64,000 bases of DNA from Trachythela sp. YZ-2020 (Eukaryota > Cnidaria > Anthozoa > Malacalcyonacea > Clavulariidae): NCBI GenBank assembly GCA_016169945.1, contig JADLSH010000199.1:3434501-3498500 (forward strand), read 5' to 3'. Every line of letters starts with the position of its first letter. Within the stretch, counting starts at the first letter, position 1. Position numbers and translations under genes: made by a program. This document shows positions 11,441 to 22,119 of this stretch, in pieces. The notes beneath the pieces are model-generated. The model worked only from the letters and a program-made list of their open reading frames with translations, was not told the DNA's origin and searched no databases.

Positions 11441-12020
11441 AGCCACGTGTATTCACTGTGTGCGGTCTGATCTCTTAAAGTATCTGGATAGCCAAAAGCT
11501 AGCGTCGCTCTTTAGTACTTATATACACTGTGTGTCGGATGTTTGTGGATTTGCTGCTGAAAAGTCCGCCATTTAGTGGGGGTTTGATAACTTTTAGTCA
11601 TAGCCATAGTTTGTGACACATTGTCATTGAAATTTATGGAACACAAATGCTAATCAATGCTAATTAACTTCAGGAAGTCTAACGTCTATTGTCCTATGAA
11701 GTTAATTTCACTAAGCACTATCGTGCAGCAGATGATTATCTGAGTTAAAAAATGATGTAAATTCTTTTCAAATAAATGTAATTGAGATATGTACTTTAAT
11801 TTGCTTGATCCTATAACAGTTCTGAACTTTGAAGTTGCCACCATGGCCATCTGCTATCCTGTAACGCATATGCATCAGTCAATTCTAGCATTGCTCATCC
11901 TCCCCCCCCCCCCCCTCCCGGACCACCCGGGCACGCCACCACATGGATTTCGTCAGAATATCATGAGATAAAGTGTTACATTCTTAATTAAAAGGCTTAC
12001 CTTGTAAAGACGAGCAAGTT
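11441..12020. other. No gene recognised
   Basis: Non-coding, with a C-run tract near 11900-11925. I see no exon with supporting splice sites or family similarity here. Confidence 0.4.
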
Positions 12021-12047
12021 TTGCTTCACAAGTTCTATTTGTTTGTG

Positions 12048-12311
12048 TGTATGACACAAATACTTTCCATATTCATGGCAGCGCACATGTTCGCTGCAAC
12101 TGCTGCAGAAACCACAATCATTTCCGGAAAGAGAGACATATGCCCAGCCGGTGAACGAATGCCCGGTCCCGGGGAAATTTTGCAAGTACCAATGGCCGGC
12201 CCCTGGGCAAAGAAAGTTTGCAAATGCCCGGGGGGATGGGCAACGCTAGAATTGACTGATGCATTATGTGTGGGGTGTATTATCCTTACTTGCAACGGAG
12301 AGCTGAGCTGA
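12048..12311 (+). CDS. Small secreted-peptide-like ORF (doubtful)
   Basis: An internal Met (MTQILSIFMAAHMFAATAAE) gives a signal-peptide-like start, followed by a short Cys-containing part (RDICPAGERMPGPGE, VCKCPGGW, LCVGC). The ORF runs into sequence abutting a minus-strand SINE body and the opposite strand is open too, so this may be a chance ORF in repeat-derived sequence. No family recognised. Confidence 0.2.
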   Translation, partial: CMTQILSIFMAAHMFAATAAETTIISGKRDICPAGERMPGPGEILQVPMAGPWAKKVCKCPGGWATLELTDALCVGCIILTCNGELS

Positions 12312-12562
12312 ATTACGATGGACGCAGCTCGACTTTGTCGAGTCGAACGCGTACTAAAGGCTCTGGCTGCCACTGTATGACTCGTGTCTAATTACGGAGC
12401 ACAGCTACGGTGGAAGGGTTAGTTTGGGGCTTATCCAAACCCACCCTGTCAACATTCCCTGTGGGAGGAAACCAGAGTACTCGGAGAAAACCCGCGATTT
12501 TCGAACCCACGATCTCAGAGGTGAAAGGCGTTTGCTCTGACGACTGCGCCACCGAAGTTCCC
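12310..12562 (-). repeat. tRNA-derived SINE, minus strand
   Basis: The minus strand begins near 12562 with gggaacttcggtggcgcagt, a pol III A-box-like segment (TGGCGCAGTCG), followed at 12501-12508 by a B box (gggttcga). The body then carries the ggaggaaaccagagtactcg module common in these repeats. The tRNA-related head is about 75 nt. Body end is uncertain. Confidence 0.75.
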
Positions 12563-13345
12563 ACCAACCAATGAAGTTGCTATTTAGATTTCCTCGCTAC
12601 TAGACCATAATTTGGTGGCAAATTACTTTATCCAATATTTTGAGTTCAATAAAGTCAATAAAACCCATGCAGTATTGCGAATTGGTGTATTTTATTCCGC
12701 GTATTGTTCCAATGGTTAAAATTGAAATTGTGAATGACAATCAGTGGCGGATTAATACCCTATTCACTTGTGTTCTTGAAAAATATTGTTCACTTCATAA
12801 TTTGGACAGTTGTGATTAGCTTTTAATACCGTTGTTGCAGTGTTCCTGTCAAGTTATGCTTTTAATATTCTTATGTTATTCATGTAAACATCTCAAATTC
12901 ATGAATAATCAGTACTGTGACAGCAACTGGATATGTGATTTTAATTAGCATATACAATTTCGTCAACTTTAGACTGTAATTTCTCTTATTCATTTGTGAA
13001 TTTGAGATGTCACATCAAAACCTCCAACTCGGACTTTACCGGATATCCAGTTCTTGTAATTGTTCAGCCCTGGGGCCGGTTGTACGAAGCCCGTTTAGCC
13101 TATCCGGTGGATAAATTGAAAATATCGATCAAGTCTATACATTCATCAAACAACCAAGCTAAAATATTTCAACTTGAACAGAACAATTATGTTTGCAACT
13201 ACATATTAAGGGCATAAGATGAAAGTTCAATCATTCACAAAATGTGTTTAATTTTGGCTTAACCACCGTTTAAGCTAAACGACCTTCGTACAACCGGCCC
13301 CTGATATATTACATATGTTAAAATTAGAAATCAAAATAATATGTA
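12563..13345. other. No gene recognised
   Basis: AT-rich sequence with an inverted module at about 13072-13105 and 13260-13305 (gggccggttgtacgaagccc against cgaccttcgtacaaccggccc in short form), the ends of another ~235-bp MITE. No exons seen. Confidence 0.45.
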
Positions 13346-13349
13346 GCGA

Positions 13350-13505
13350 TAAGGCTTGTCGGATCCGATTCTCTCATGTGATTTACTGGGTTTGCTGAAA
13401 AGAGTAAGGCTATTGGCTCATACCTAGCAAACAGTGTAGTTGTTGCTGTATTGTGTGAAATCACATACGTCAGGAAGAGAATCGGATACGACAAATATAG
13501 GATCG
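13350..13505. mobile_element. MITE copy serving as empty-site reference for 21.1-21.5 kb
   Basis: Inverted ends ttgtcggatccgattctc and gagaatcggatacgacaa enclose ~110 bp including agccaatagccttactcttt in reverse. The same element lies in opposite orientation at about 21085-21545, where it holds two further insertions. Confidence 0.75.
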
Positions 13506-13553
13506 TGACGGGTTTACACAAAGAGAAGCACTAATCTAAATTTGTATTTTCAG

Positions 13554-16500
13554 GTACCCAGCTGCATACCAAACAAAAGCGATGCCAAGCAGCCAAAAGT
13601 CCAAATTTCTAAAAGGTGTTGTACTAAAAGTTAAACTGTGTTTGTAACTGTGTTTGTAACTTTGTGTCCCGTCCATTGAAGATGACGGAGTGAGGTTGGT
13701 TCATATTGTCCAACGCATGCAATCTCTTTCAAACCACCAGGCGCCAGAGACCGTTTTTCAAATTTACAAAAGGCACAGTAACATTTTGCCATTTTGGTTC
13801 TATATTCTGTCTGCTTTCCATAAACTCCTAACAGGATGTATTCACGAAAACAAGATGTATTCACGATCATAGTCATAGACAAATGTGGCTAACATTTCTA
13901 ACATTTGCACTACCCAACTCACCACGTTACATAACTCGCATGCCTATATATAGTTACTATTGTTCCAGCAGAAGGTGTTAGTAGATGGAATACTCGAACG
14001 GAAATTTATATACATTTTTTAGACCTAGCCAGGAGCAGTTGCGAAAAATGCAACTTAGGCCCTCTGACAGGAATTGAATCTGCGGCCCTGCGATTCCGGT
14101 ACAGCGCCCCAACCAACTGAGCCACAGAGTCCAGCTGCTGAGCATTAACCGCAAATTCGGTATATAAGATGGGAGTGATGCCAGAAAATGGTGTATGGGT
14201 AAATATCAAGATTTTTCTCGGCGATTAATAGTAGAAGGTGTTAGAGGGCCTAAGTTTCATTTTTCGCAACTGCTCCTGGCTAGGTCTAAAAATGTATATA
14301 AATTTCCATTCGAGCATTCCATCTACTAACACCTTCTACTATTAATCCCATCGAACGAGATGCCGAGAAAAATCTTGATATTTACTATTGTTCCAGTTTA
14401 TGGGAGAATAGAGTAGAGCAAAGCTATCTGAGCTATATAACGAGCGAGTCAACCGTGCGAAAAGTAACTGTTCGTCGAGCAACGTTTTGCATATTCAAGT
14501 GATGTTTGAACAGTATAAACCCTGATTTCCATTTGGTCGTAACTGTCGTGACCAAGTCACGTTCGACGATGTGAAATAGTCTGCATCTATCTTGTCGTTT
14601 GTGTGCTGTATGTAAATCAGTCTTTAATCATTGCAGAGCTATATCGACATTCTATTCGATGTGAATATTTTAAATCTTCATGTTTCTGCTGCATGTTATA
14701 TGATTCAACTGCAATTTATCCCGACTCAGTTTGGATGCGTCGTTTGGATGCGCAATCGACACCATAGATTGGTGGGTTTCACCACGTGTTACAGGGCAGC
14801 AGATGGTGGTCAACTTCAGAAATGTCGACACTTATGGGAGCAAGAATATTAAACTACATCTCTCAATTCTATATATTTGCCTTCAAATACAAGACTATAC
14901 TATGTATAATGAAAATAATTATCATTATTTTCTCACTTTGATAACTGCAAGTTGACCACCATCTGCTGCACGATAGTGCTTAGTGAAACCCACCTATTGG
15001 CCTATTTATACTTAGATTCCTTCCACTTTGGACCAGATATTTGAAACTTATCCCTGTATTTCAATTTCTGTTTTCATCATTGGTTTTCTATACGCTTTCA
15101 CAGGAAACTGTCCCGTTTGGATAAACCTCGTAAAATCCTCAAATCTGACTCGAATATCTCTTATGAAAGACGGAATGAAGTGAACAACATACAAAGACAA
15201 CCAATATTAGCTGATGGATTCCAGTTTACGTCCAGTCAAAATGCGCTCGAAGTTATTCCTCTTAATGACGACGGTCAAGTCAAGAGCCATGTTTATAACT
15301 CAGATCCTCAGGATTATGGAACATCCGAACTGTTTTCAGCGCAACCAGAAGGTAAATATTTTTTGTTAATGGTTTCTTCAAAACGGCACAAGCAAGGTGA
15401 CTATATTTATGCGTGCACTTATCACTTGTTTCTGAAGTGGATGACTGCCCTGATTAGTCCCCAACCCCTAGCAGAGCTGGTATACCCATTCATCAACAGC
15501 GTAAACTTCTAGAAAATATAACTCTACTCGCATTAGTTCTGTACAACGTAAGATCATTTATCGTCTATTTAGGGTAGTTTTTTCAGAGAATATACTGCTT
15601 AAGAGACTCTAAAAGGAAAGACAGTAACGTTCTCAGAGTGACAACATTGTTCACTGTATGTATTGAACTTGTGCTTGGTGGAAAATACATGTAATAGAAA
15701 CATTTAGCACTATTTGCCTGCTCCTATAGGTGGAATATAAAACACTTAACTGTGTGAAACCTATACGTATTACTGCCTATACCAACCGTTCTTTCGTTCT
15801 TTCAACAATTTCCTTTCCTATTTTAATGTATGTGAAATAATCCGTATAAATTTACTTTCATTCTCATTTCTCATGTTGTTCTTTCGTCTTTTTTCCTTTC
15901 GCAATATTTTCATACTGTATTTATAACTATTTATACTTTTATATTGTTCAGAACTTTTGCCAAAAACATTGCCTGTTATTGTTCTAAAGCCCCGGTCAAA
16001 CGAGGATGAGAGTTGATGAGAGTTGATGAGAGTTGATGAGAGTTGATGAGAGTTGATGAGAGTTGACGAGAGTTGATGAGAGTTGATGAGAGTTGATGAG
16101 AGTTGATGAGAGTTGATGAGAGTTGATGAGAGTTGATGAGAGTTGATGAGAGTTGATGAGAGTTGATGAGAGTTGATGAGAGTTGATCTGTTAATGAGAG
16201 TTGCAACTCTCCCCGCGTTTGGCCGCCAACTCGCGTTTGGCCACCATCGACTCTCATGCACTCTGATCAACATTGAGCCGGTTCAAATTTTGATGATACT
16301 TGATTAGAGGTATTACTACTCGTGGTAACGCGTGGTAATATCCAGTCAACTCTCATGCAACTCTCGCTTGCCAACTCTCATCAACTCTAATCCTCGTTTG
16401 ATCAGGGCTTAAGCTAATATCGAGTATTCGCATCTTTTGACAGATTCTTCTTCAGAAGAGCCCTCTCTTGGTCCACAGGCGTTCGGCCTCGTTCCAGTCC

Positions 16501-19500
16501 GCAATCCCCAACCGCCGTCTCAAGCAACCACGTGTCACTGTAATTGTCACACTCAACTGGCGAGAAGGTTCGGCTCCTTAGAAAAGAAATTCACGTTTCT
16601 TCAAAATAGACACGATATTCTTCGACAATCGCACGATAAATTATCTCAGCTTGTCGAAGCTCAGAACCATTTGCTGGCTTGTCACACGGCACCTCCCCCA
16701 ACCCGTCAAGCTCAAGCCAATTTTACTTCACAGGAGAATCAATTCATCAAGTCACCTAACTTCGAACAGGTGCCGTCAACGTTCCCACAAGAATCAACCC
16801 CACTTCGTGACTCATCACATCCGCGACCCTTCTTTGAAACCCCAGATCTGCCTCCCGACACCTCGCCGAATGTTGAGGAAAAAATGTATACTCTGCCAAG
16901 ACGAGCAACGGCTCGTGATATCATTCGCTTATGGGAAGAGGGTAGCCGTGCTTTGCCTCCGGTAAAGAACTGGTCGCCTGCACAGAAAATGAAAGCACAA
17001 AGCAAGCTAGCACGTTGGAAAAGAATTATTGATATACTCAAGACAGATTGTAATGGTGATATGACATTGTTTGAAGAAAAGTACTCGAATGAAAACGGAG
17101 GCCTTTTACCAGTCACAACAATTTTGGCCCTACATGAGAATCAATTGTCCTCACAGTTCTTGAGTAAAGGTTTCAGTAATGTGAAACAGAATACCATTGA
17201 ACTAACATCTCCTATTGAGTGTAAAAGCGAGTTCGAGAATGAGCCAAATGTCGAAGGTGGTGTCCCTCAAGAAGCAGCGATCCCTGACAACGAGACCACG
17301 AACCGGTACGTCCTACCACGAAAAGTCACGGCACGTGATGTTGTACATCTGTGGGACGTCGGCTGTGATGAATTCCCTCCCATTGCCGCGTGGAGCAAGG
17401 CGCAGAAAATTGGTCAAGAGACAAAAATATTCCGATGGAAAAAGATCGTGGATCTGTTTAAGATAAATTGTAATTCAGATTGGGATATTTTCTGTGAACG
17501 GTATTCAAACGATAAAGGCGAGTTGTTGCCATTGGCGACCATCCTTGCCAAGCACGAAGCAATGTACACGCAAGATCATGTGATCGCCGAGAAACAACCT
17601 CCAGCAACCACCCGTAACACAAATACAACACCTGTGACAAAATCTGTGGCAACACCTGTGACAACACCTGTGACAAAATCTGTGGCAACACCCGTGACAA
17701 CACCTGTGACATCCCGTTCCACACCCTCCTCACCCACCACACCCAACACGCCCACAACATCCGAGTCTCCGACGCTCGAGAAATCGCCACGGGACCCTGA
17801 CAGCGTGGTTCTCCCGCGGAAAGTCACCGCGTTCGAAGTGGTACGATACTGGACCGACGGTTGCGAGACCTTCGGACCAGTCAAGGACTGGACCCGAACG
17901 CAAAAGATGGGCCAAGAGACGAAAATCAGCAGATGGAAGAAAATTTACGACATTTTCCGCTACCAGTGCTGCAGGGACTGGGACGAGTTCTGTCGGAGGT
18001 ACACGAATCAGCGAGGCGAATTGTTGCCAATAGCAACGATTTTGGCGAAGTATGAAGCGGAGAACCCGACGGGACCTCCGAGCTATAAACAACACGAGAA
18101 TGAGTCCCACGAGAATGTTACCCCGGGCTTTGCATCTCAAGTCATCGGAGATAGTTGCGCAACGAGTTTTACTGATAATGGTTTTACATTACCGCAAGCA
18201 ATTGATATTGATATCGTTGTCACCGACGCCGGGGAATACGTATTACCCGAGCAGCTTACAGCCGTGGAGGCGTTGTCACTTTGGGAGCATGGGACGGAAC
18301 AAGTACCACCCATGAAAAATTGGACGGACGAACAAACTCAACAGCCTGTGCTACTTGACAACATCCGGCGAGTCGCTGAGATATTTGAAAGAGACTGCGA
18401 CAGTCATTTTCGCAGATTTCTCGACAGATTTTCCGATACTGACGGAGAACTGTTACCGATAACTGGAATTATTTATTCCAGTCATTGTCGGAAATACTCA
18501 CCGTTCTTTACTGATTACCAAAAGAGTGCTAAGCACAGCCGCAGCAGGGGGGAGCAGTACGAGCTCCCGAAACGAGTTGGCGGTAAGGAAATTGTATGGT
18601 TGTGGGACCACGGTTGCCGAGACTTTCCCCCCGTCAAAACTTGGTCGTCCGCCCAGAAGTTACGCTACACTACGAAGTTGTCGCGTTGGCGAAAAATTGC
18701 GGATATTTTCCACGAGAAGTGCGACAGCAACTGGAGGGTTTACGAAGAGAAATACTCGAATGCGAACGGAGATTTGCTGGCTCTTTCCACGGTGATTTCG
18801 ATGCAAGATGATACGGAAAGCGAGAGTTATGCTTCGATGATTAAACGCTCGCCGGAGCACAATGGCGAGGTTTGGCAGGTTGAGTCACAATCATCAAGCA
18901 GTGGGATTGAAATGAACAATGAGGGTAACGTGGATCACAACGAGGGTGATGTGGAACAAAACGAGGATGATGTTGTACTCAACAAGGACGAAAGTACCCC
19001 TAAAGGGGCGAGCACTGATCAGTGTAAAGAGTTTTACCTTCCTAAGAAAGTAAACGCTTTAGACATTATCAATTACTGGGAACACGGTTTTGGCGATTTG
19101 CCGCCAGTCTCAGAATGGAATACTCTTCAGAGATTTCGACAACGAAGTAAGATATCTCGTTGGAGTAAAATCTACGATATATACAAGAATCACTGTCGAG
19201 GGAACCTTGTCGAATTCGAGCAGCTCTATTCGGACAAGAACGGTCAACTTCTACCTGCCACGACCATCATTTCAATGTACGAATCGCGTGTTGATGCGGA
19301 TCAGTACAGCGAGAACGAAACGCCACCGAAAGGCCCTGTCGTACGGAAATACGCTCTACCTCGGAAGGTCGATGCGAAAGATATCGTTCGTTTGTGGGAG
19401 GAAGGCAATGAACACTTTCCGCCCATCGCTGCGTGGACGAAAGCGGACAAAATTGGTCAGGAAACAAAGATCTTTCGCTGGAAGAAGATCGTTGATATTT

Positions 19501-19622
19501 TCAAGAACCATTGTGACTGTGATTGGGAGTACTTCGAAGACTTGTTCTCGAACGAATTCGGCGAACTTTTACCAACTAGTGCCATCATTGCCAAGTTCGA
19601 AACAAGCTTTTTAAAACGTTAG
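13554..19622 (+). CDS. Protein with seven tandem GCR1_C-like domains (shared exons)
   Basis: Exons: 13554-13615, 15104-15351 and 16444-19622 (stop at 19620), with good acceptors (ttttcag, ttcacag, tttgacag) and phases 0/2/1 that join cleanly; 1,162 residues before adding a first exon. The order is a basic Ser/Asn-rich linker, a CHCNCH cluster followed by a coiled coil (about 40 residues, ARRFGSLEKKF to EAQNHLL), then seven repeats of ~83 residues (16887-19601) separated by low-complexity linkers, one with TPVTTPVTKSVA repeats. The last exon alone is 3.2 kb. The 5' end is unresolved: THAP exon (11042) or short exon (7419). Function unknown; nuclear DNA-binding is inferred if the THAP link and GCR1 resemblance hold. 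Confidence 0.75.
13972..14342 (-). repeat. Hairpin element carrying a tRNA-like SINE
   Basis: Arms (13972-14060 and 14236-14342) are reverse complements and include gaaggtgttagtagatgga and gacctagccaggagcagttg. Between them, on the minus strand, 14133-14059 is tRNA-like: an A-box region (ctcagttggttggggcg) and B-box-like gattcaattcc. A related tRNA-like copy is at 59955-60230. Not a functional tRNA gene, since stems are degenerate. Confidence 0.65.
15987..16411. mobile_element. M1 MITE with ~17 tandem ATGAGAGTTG decamers
   Basis: Ends aagccccggtcaaacgagga and, inverted, cctcgtttgatcagggctt. From about 16002 to 16188 the 10-base unit gatgagagtt is repeated about 17-18 times almost perfectly. 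The right end is only ~33 bp upstream of the splice acceptor of the seven-repeat exon (16444). Confidence 0.9.
16887..19601 (+). repeat. Seven coding repeats, ~83 aa each
   Basis: Repeat bounds: 16887-17138, 17307-17558, 17805-18056, 18237-18479, 18558-18806, 19032-19283, 19350-19601. Consensus features: LPRKVTARDIVRLWEEG, FPP, a Trp (W), KIGQETKIFRWKKIVDIF, a Cys near position 55, DW, YSN, then GELLP and ILAKHE. Repeats 2 and 7 are closest. Repeat 4 has lost the RWKKI core (DNIRRVAEIF), suggesting relaxed constraint. The RxV..LW..G, basic RWKKI helix and helical tail resemble the GCR1_C domain of yeast Gcr1, Msn1 and Hot1; this is an inference from pattern only. Confidence 0.9.
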
Positions 19623-19680
19623 TTGCATCCTGGTCAATCGAGAATATGATCTGGAAATTTCAGCAAATTTCAAAGCGTTA

Positions 19681-20284
19681 AACCCTGCTCAAACGAGGAT
19701 GTGAGTTGATGAGTGTTGACGAGAGTTGCAACTCTCGGTCGCGTTTGATCGCCAACTCTCGTCAACTCTCATGCACTTTCATCAACTTTGAGCTGGTTCA
19801 AATTTTGATGAGAGTTGATGAGAGTTTCCTTCGTTTGACCGGTACGCGCGGTAATATCCAGTCAACTCTCATACAACTCTCATTAGGGAGCTTAAGATCT
19901 ACAACGCCAACGTCGACGACGCGGCCCTTCTAACAATGAAGTTTTTCGCTTGTAATAAAGCAATGGAAAAACTTGTAGTCCCAAGAGAATTCTCGACGTT
20001 GTCTCTGTCTTGTTCACGACGCCAACTAGAGCATTTTTATGTCCTCAAGACGACGGCAAGTCAGAAGGATGAATAGCTGCATTTCACGTTTGTTTTTACA
20101 GCCTGCATTGTAGTCGATAACTGCAGTTGAAACGTTTTAAAAGTCATGAATAAAAAGATGTGAGCTAAAACAAGAACGTTGTTCAATCACGGTCTCTTTA
20201 TATTCACATATTTATATGGCGTTGTCGACTGCCGCGTCGTCGTAGATCTTAAGGTCCCTATTCTCGTTTGACCGCGGGGCTTTA
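19681..20284. mobile_element. M1 MITE copy, 3' of the domain-repeat gene
   Basis: Inverted ends (ccctgctcaaacgaggatg and ctcgtttgaccgcggggctt) with the GAGAGTTG decamer arms. It starts ~60 bp after the stop codon, so it probably lies in the 3' UTR. A second element (19886-20258) is inserted in its right arm. Confidence 0.8.
19886..20258. mobile_element. 373-bp MITE nested in M1
   Basis: Ends gggagcttaagatctac and gtagatcttaaggtccc are inverted, followed inward by GC-rich acgtcgacgacgcggc and gccgcgtcgtcg. TA occurs on both flanks (19884-19885, 20259-20260), fitting a TA target duplication. The insertion splits the M1 motif caactctcat|tctcgtttgacc. Confidence 0.8.
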
Positions 20285-20684
20285 ATACCAAGTTACGATT
20301 TTATGCTGAGAAGCTCTGAGACGGCTTCACTGAGCGATTCTGAGTTACCAGGCCATTTCTTGATTGCGTAGTTTCACTAACCTGGATAACACTATACTTA
20401 TTCAAAAACGAAACTGACAAACGAATAACTTTGATAGTGTAGTAGATTGATAATTTTATACGAAAACAGTTGTACATTTTTTACTCAAATGAATATACGT
20501 GTATTTTTCATGAATAAAACAATTTTTGACATATAATATTTCTCAAACTCATTAATAATTCATGAGCAAAACACAAAGGAAATCACCACCGTATCGTTGT
20601 CTTGATACCACGGTAATAAACACCCATAAATTAACTCAACTTTCGCGTTGAAGTACTCTTTAAATACTGGTTTGTTTGAGAAGC

Positions 20685-20827
20685 TATATCATACACTCGA
20701 AGTCGTTTGTTATAGTGATTTAAAAACACCTCAAAGTATGTTAAAAAAACTCGGCTAGCGCCTTGTTTTTCAACACACTTTTCGGTGTTTCAAATCACTA
20801 TAATAAACTCCTCGTGTATGATATATT
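20685..20827. mobile_element. Hairpin MITE
   Basis: Arms begin tatatcatacactcgaagtc and end in its complement (gagtttattatag... in reverse), ~58 bp each with ~85% visible identity and a short loop. No coding content. Confidence 0.75.
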
Positions 20828-21116
20828 ACTTCAAAGACTCAAATGATATCTACTTGGATTTAGTCTAATCCCATCCAAATTTTTCATTTTTTGGCTGTAC
20901 ACTGTTGTGCACGAATATATATATATCTCTTCATCATCCCCCCCAAGCGCTCCAACCAAAGTTGCCCTGTAAAAAAACTGGTTTTACGCAATATTTAGCT
21001 CCTCTTTCATTAGCCTGCGTACACGTGTAAAAATATCACATCTCTCAACAAGATGTGTTTGCAACAGACTTGTAGCAAGCTTGTCCGATTTGTCTGATCC
21101 GATTCTCCTGACGTAA

Positions 21117-21259
21117 AGGCTGATTTCCATTCAGTGCAAAATGTCGCGCGAATTATGAGCCCTCGACTGGAACGGATCCGGTCGAGGACTCATAATTCAA
21201 AAGAAAACGATCGCAAAAAGTCGATCGCGCGACATTTTGCACTGAATGGAAATCAGCCT
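21117..21259. mobile_element. 143-bp MITE, TAA target duplication
   Basis: Inverted ends of ~35 bp starting AGGCTGATTTCCATTCAG, internal second stem (AATTATGAG / CTCATAATT). TAA flanks both sides (21114-21116, 21260-21262); the empty site at 13.4 kb has a single copy of the junction. A three-base TWA duplication suits the PIF/Harbinger superfamily. Confidence 0.85.
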
Positions 21260-21322
21260 TAAGTGATTTCACACAATACAACAACAACTATACTTTTCGC
21301 CAGGTATGAGCCAATAGCCTTA

Positions 21323-21478
21323 AGGCTCTTTTCCACTCGTGACTCGTCGCAAAAACCAACTCGCAAGCTCGCTGCGAGTACTTTCATCCAATCACAATGC
21401 TCGACAGTTTATTTTAATTACATGCAAGAACTCGCAGTGAGTTTGCGAGTTGGTTTTGCGATGAGTGGAAAAGAGCCT
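21323..21478. mobile_element. 156-bp MITE, TTA target duplication
   Basis: Inverted ends beginning AGGCTCTTTTCCACTCGTGA. TTA flanks at 21320-21322 and 21479-21481, with the uninterrupted agccttactctt seen at 13.4 kb. Also fits a Harbinger-type MITE. Confidence 0.85.
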
Positions 21479-21559
21479 TTACTCTTGTCAGCAAATCCGG
21501 TAAATCACGTACGTCAAGATGAGAATTGGATCTGTAAACAGGCCTTAACAATGTTGTCA

Positions 21560-21840
21560 TTTTATCAAGTTGCTAAACTACAAGTTGTCACTCACAACTT
21601 GTTAACAAGTTGTTGAATTGCAGGACGATCGATAACAAGTTGTTGGAACAACTTGTAACAGGTCTGTTGAGTCAACAACCTTGTAGCAAGTAAGCTGTTG
21701 ACAATTTGTCAACAAGCTGGGAACAAGCCGTGCGAACACATCCTGATAACAAGTTGTTGAAACAGCATTGGTACAAGTCTGCTGCTGGAGTGTAACAAGT
21801 TGTGCGCTTCTACGTGTGTAACAAGTTCGAGATTATTTTT
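21560..21840. repeat. Degenerate AACAAGTTGTTG palindromic repeat
   Basis: Many copies of aacaagttgttg, itself near-palindromic, at 20-40 base spacing with spacers such as gaaacagcattggtacaagt. Ends ~150 bp before the TATA box of the next gene. Confidence 0.85.
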
Positions 21841-21994
21841 CTCGCGATCAGCTCGCAGCCTGCGGGCAGTTCCCAAACATTGCCAAACCGCAGGCTAAAC
21901 CAACGCCCGCCACGCAGGCTAATGTTTCATTAAATGACGTCACATGGGGGGACGTACTAATTAATTACCCACAATTCATTGTTCTGGCGCAAGC

Positions 21995-22119
21995 TATAAA
22001 AACGCCGTGACATCATAATGTAGTTTGTCATAGTTGATTGACTGAGACTGCGCGCGTTTCGTTACGTCTTTCGAGTAAATTTTCCAAATGTTTTTGTGAC
22101 GGAAAGTGATAAAACAAAT
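21995..22119 (+). promoter_or_regulatory. TATA-type core promoter
   Basis: tataaaa at 21995-22001 follows gcgcaagc, with a CRE-like tgacatca at about 22008-22015. The start codon is at 22120. A three-codon upstream ORF (ATG at 22088, stop TGA at 22097) precedes it. This is one of few clear TATA boxes near a gene in the window. Confidence 0.6.

Larger units (their letters stand above)
21085..21545. mobile_element. Composite: MITE with two nested insertions
   Basis: The outer element is the reverse-orientation relative of 13350-13505, used here as the empty-site form. It is interrupted by 21117-21259 and 21323-21478. Confidence 0.8.

Noticed and set aside
16002..16188. CRISPR-like regular array
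   Set aside because: The repeats are 10-bp direct tandem units without spacers, part of an M1 MITE in an animal genome.
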